From Pseudomonas prosekii (lineage in GTDB: Bacteria; Pseudomonadota; Gammaproteobacteria; Pseudomonadales; Pseudomonadaceae), in assembly GCF_900105155.1 (NCBI RefSeq), contig NZ_LT629762.1, positions 5,031,501 to 5,095,500 on the forward strand: 64,000 bases of DNA. The letters run 5' to 3'. The notes under the pieces were generated by a model. It made no database searches and was not told the origin of the DNA. It saw nothing but the letters and a program-made list of their open reading frames with translations. Positions 61,801 through 64,000 of the stretch are shown piece by piece (position 1 is the stretch's first letter; each line of letters opens with the position of its first letter). The translations under genes were made by a program, and so were the position numbers.

Positions 61801-64000
61801 CGCATCGAACTTGGCGAGATCGAAGCGCGGCTGGTTGCGCATCACGGCGTGCGCGAAGCGCTGGTGGTCGCCCGCGAAGACACGCCCGGCGATGTGCGTC
61901 TGGTGGCTTATCTGATTGCCGAACCAAATGCTGCTGCAAACGCCGAGCCGAGCGCCGCCGAATTGCGCGACCACTTGCTGCGCTCATTGGCCGAATACAT
62001 GGTGCCGGGCGCGTTTGTCCTGCTCGATCATTTCCCCCTGACCACCAACGGCAAACTCGACCGCAAAGCCTTGCCGGCGCCGGACGCCGAGGCCGTTGCC
62101 CGTCGCGATTATCAGGCCCCGGAGGGCGAGGTCGAGCGTGCGATTGCCGGGATCTGGCGCGACTTGCTCAACCTCGAACAGGTCGGGCGGCACGACAACT
62201 TTTTCGAACTTGGCGGCCATTCGCTGTTGGCGGTGAAGCTGATCGAACGCATGCGGCAGTTGGAATTGGCCGCCGACGTGCGCGTGCTGTTTGGCCAACC
62301 GACCCTCGCCGCGCTGGCGGCAGCGGTCGGCGGCCAGCAGCAGGTGCGCGTGCCGGCCAATCGCATTGCCGCCGATTGCCCGCGTATTACCCCGGAGTTG
62401 TTGCCACTGGCGACGCTCGACCAAGCGGCGATCGACCAGATCGTCGACAGCGTGCCGGGCGGGGTGGCCAATGTGCAGGATATTTATGCGCTCGCGCCGT
62501 TGCAGGCCGGGATTCTTTATCACCATTTGGCCGCGACCGAGGGCGATCCTTACGTGTTGCAGGTGCAGTTTGCGTTTGACGGCCTGAAGCAGATCAAAGC
62601 TTTTGTGCGTGCGCTGCAAGCGGCGATCCAGCGCCACGATATTTTGCGCACCAGCGTGCATTGGCAAGGGCTCGACGAAGCGGTGCAAGTGGTCTGGCGC
62701 CAGGCTCCGCTGGCCCTGGAACGCGTCGACGCCGACCCGCAGGACGGTGACGTGCTGCAACAGATGCAGGCACGCTTCGACCCGCGGCACTACCGCCTCG
62801 ATTTCAGTAAAGCCTCGCTGATGCGCTTCGCCTATACGCATGACCCGGACCAGTCTCGCTGGATCGGCATTCTGTTGCTGCATCACCTGGTGCTCGACCA
62901 CACCGCGCTCGACGTGCTGGTGCAAGAGCTCAGCGCCAGCCTCTGCGGCCAGGCGCTGCCGCCAACCGCTGCGGTGCCCTATCGCAACTATGTGGCGCAG
63001 GCACGGTTGGGCCTCAGCGAGGCTGAGCACGAAGCATTTTTCAGCGAAATGCTCGGCGATATCGATGAGCCGACCCTGGCGTTTGCCTTGCAGGACGTCA
63101 ATGGCGACGGCAGCGGCATTGAGCAAGCGCAGCAAAACCTCGACGCCACGCTGAGCCGGCGGTTGCGCGAGCAGGCGCGCATGTTGGGCGTGAGCGTCGC
63201 CAGCGTCGTGCACTTGGCGTGGGCGCAGGTGCTGGGCCAGGTCACAGGTCGAGAAGACGTGGTGTTCGGCACGGTTTTACTCGGCCGGATGCAGGGCGGC
63301 GAGGGCGCCGACCGCGCGTTGGGCATGTTCATTAATACCTTGCCGTTGCGCGTGAATGTCGGCGCCAGCGGCGTGCAGGCCGGCGTGCGCGCGACCCATG
63401 CGCGGCTCTCGCAATTGCTCGGCCACGAACACGCTTCGTTGTCGCTGGCGCAGCGTTGCAGCGGCGTGCCGGCGTCGTTGCCGTTGTTCAACAGCTTGCT
63501 CAACTATCGCCACAGTGCGGCGGGCCAAAGTGAGACGGACGACGCTGTCGGCAGTCCGCTGGGCTGGGAAGGTATCGAGATTCTGCAATCGCAGGAGCGC
63601 AGCAATTATCCGTTGGTGCTCAGCGTTGACGACCTCGGCGAGGGCTTTCGCCTGGTGGTGCAAACCCACGCCGAGGTCGGCGCGCAAAGGGTCGGCGACT
63701 ATATGTATGGCGCCTTGCAGCAACTGGTCAACGCACTGGAACAGGCGCCGGGCGCCGCGCTTAATGGCTTGTCGATTTTGCCGGCGCACGAACGTGAACA
63801 GGTCCTGCGCACCTTCAACCACACCGACGCCGACTACCCGAGCGCGCAAACCTTGCACGGAATGTTCGAGGCGCAGGCGCAATTGCGCCCGTATGCGCTG
63901 GCGGTGATTCAGGGTTCGCAGCGGCTCAATTATCAGCAACTCAACCAGCGCGCGAATCAGTTGGCGCATCACTTGCTGCAACACGGCGTGCAGCTCGACG
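58882..64000 (+). CDS. Lipopeptide NRPS, elongating, 3'-truncated: TubC_N docking-C/E-A(Thr)-PCP-C/E-A...
   Basis: The frame is open from ATG 58882 (AAGGAG 10 bp upstream) to the window end. Residues 1-65 (MQFSELMAVISTYAIRLQRE, then LLRHKTQLLELVARNGGDWL) look like a TubC-type N-terminal docking domain. Dual C/E domain (PLAPLQEGMLYHHL; HHTVMDHTALD near 59598); A domain with pocket D-F-W-N-I-G-M-V-H, the threonine code; PCP (FFELGGHSLL near 62203); second dual C/E domain (HHLVLDHTALD near 62881); start of another A domain (from about 63840). A dual C/E after Thr predicts D-allo-Thr as residue 3. It should receive acyl-Leu-Glu from the preceding synthetase. Confidence 0.93.
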   Translation, partial: MQFSELMAVISTYAIRLQREEDDLVILGDDEALDDALWDNLLRHKTQLLELVARNGGDWLSPAFRITPDMLPLVQLDQPSIDRIVAGVPGGAANVQDIYPLAPLQEGMLYHHLSAQQGDPYVLQAQFAFDSRERFNAFAEAVQWVIDRHDILRTALVWERLDQPLQVVWRHAQLVCEEVRLTPAQGDILSQLQSRFDPRHYRLDLRQAPLLRLVFAEEVAEEVADDPSQKRLVAMLLFHHTVMDHTALDVVRRELRARLLEQTELLGQPVPFRNHLAQALIGSSEQQHEAFFRDMLGDIDEPTLPFGLQDVQGDGRGIEQSRVAVDSALSLRLRAQARHLGVSAASLMHLAQALMLSKVSAAESVVFGTVLLGRMDAGAGSDQALGIFINTLPLRVDIDAQSVRAAVKATHLRLTALLGHEHASLALAQRCSGVTAPTPLFSAILNYRHTDAVDVADVIDIAPGVQVLASEERTNYPLTVNVDDLGDDFSVTVMVACSIGATRVARYLQTALESLVQALEETPDIAVQTLNILPASERHHLLHTLNAPQGEYADASLIHHQVETQAAVRPDAIAVMYEHWNLTYGALNQRANQVAHQLLSLGVRPDDRVAICVERSLEMLIGLLGILKSGAAYVPIDPAYPLERIAYTLSDSAPVAVLVQPSTLALVGQLTVPVIDLESRELRDQTNSNQNSSNPHIPALTAANLAYVIYTSGSTGLPKGVMVEHRQVARLFSATRYWFDFNRQDVWALFHSFAFDFSVWEIWGALAHGGQLLVVPQLVSRSPDECYALLCEAGVSILNQTPSAFRQLIVAQGNSQQKHSLRQVIFGGEALDPGILKPWYGRVANAGTQLVNMYGITETTVHVTYHPLEAADSQLTGVSPIGLRIPDLQLYVLDARREPVPAGVIGELYVGGAGVARGYLNRAELSAERFIADPFSGRADARLYKTGDLARWSVDGSLHYLGRNDDQVKIRGFRIELGEIEARLVAHHGVREALVVAREDTPGDVRLVAYLIAEPNAAANAEPSAAELRDHLLRSLAEYMVPGAFVLLDHFPLTTNGKLDRKALPAPDAEAVARRDYQAPEGEVERAIAGIWRDLLNLEQVGRHDNFFELGGHSLLAVKLIERMRQLELAADVRVLFGQPTLAALAAAVGGQQQVRVPANRIAADCPRITPELLPLATLDQAAIDQIVDSVPGGVANVQDIYALAPLQAGILYHHLAATEGDPYVLQVQFAFDGLKQIKAFVRALQAAIQRHDILRTSVHWQGLDEAVQVVWRQAPLALERVDADPQDGDVLQQMQARFDPRHYRLDFSKASLMRFAYTHDPDQSRWIGILLLHHLVLDHTALDVLVQELSASLCGQALPPTAAVPYRNYVAQARLGLSEAEHEAFFSEMLGDIDEPTLAFALQDVNGDGSGIEQAQQNLDATLSRRLREQARMLGVSVASVVHLAWAQVLGQVTGREDVVFGTVLLGRMQGGEGADRALGMFINTLPLRVNVGASGVQAGVRATHARLSQLLGHEHASLSLAQRCSGVPASLPLFNSLLNYRHSAAGQSETDDAVGSPLGWEGIEILQSQERSNYPLVLSVDDLGEGFRLVVQTHAEVGAQRVGDYMYGALQQLVNALEQAPGAALNGLSILPAHEREQVLRTFNHTDADYPSAQTLHGMFEAQAQLRPYALAVIQGSQRLNYQQLNQRANQLAHHLLQHGVQLD

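Overview
The window comes from a fluorescent Pseudomonas, most likely the P. fluorescens group. It is GC-rich, carries a nearly complete pyoverdine locus in the gene order known from P. aeruginosa (pvdA-fpvI-pvdRT-opmQ-pvdP-pvdMNO-pvdE-fpvA-NRPS), and is dotted with REP/REPIN palindromes typical of that group.

Positions 1-33957 are the pyoverdine region. Two plus-strand peptide synthetases (1-11537) carry Ser (epimerised), a basic residue (probably Lys) and Asp. The Asp module is split across the two proteins. A SyrP/TauD-type beta-hydroxylase is fused to the end of the first, and an atypical condensation-like domain opens the second, which predicts beta-hydroxy-Asp. fpvA (receptor) follows. 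On the minus strand a separate C-A(Thr)-PCP-TE synthetase sits directly behind pvdE, giving a predicted C-terminus D-Ser-Lys-OHAsp-Thr. Then come the periplasmic maturation genes pvdO, pvdN, pvdM and pvdP, the export/recycling pump pvdRT-opmQ, the ECF sigma gene fpvI, and pvdA. Five perfect TAAAT-N16-CGT iron-starvation boxes precede pvdE, pvdM, pvdP, pvdR and pvdA. A Fur-box-like sequence precedes fpvI. fpvR and pvdF, both in this block in P. aeruginosa, are missing here.

Positions 34100-45864 are mostly housekeeping: mgtA behind a structured leader, a BvgA/BvgS-like phosphorelay with a degenerate orphan receiver, dkgB, a pirin, an MscS channel fused to a cyclic-nucleotide-binding domain, and an AhpD/CMD-fold protein.

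Positions 45865-64000 hold a second, lipopeptide-type NRPS locus. It has an EmrB/EmrA-like pump, an outer-membrane factor and a LuxR regulator on the minus strand. A two-module synthetase follows on the plus strand, with a starter condensation domain and predicted Leu then Glu. After a REPIN-filled gap, a second synthetase starts with a TubC-like docking domain and a Thr module and runs off the right edge. The nodT/luxR/NRPS layout and the predicted acyl-Leu-Glu-Thr start resemble the viscosin/orfamide lipopeptide family.

Repeats are prominent. Two arrays of REPIN units, and a third pair, share a period of about 136 bp, and a 324-bp element lies between duplicated REP half-sites downstream of fpvA.
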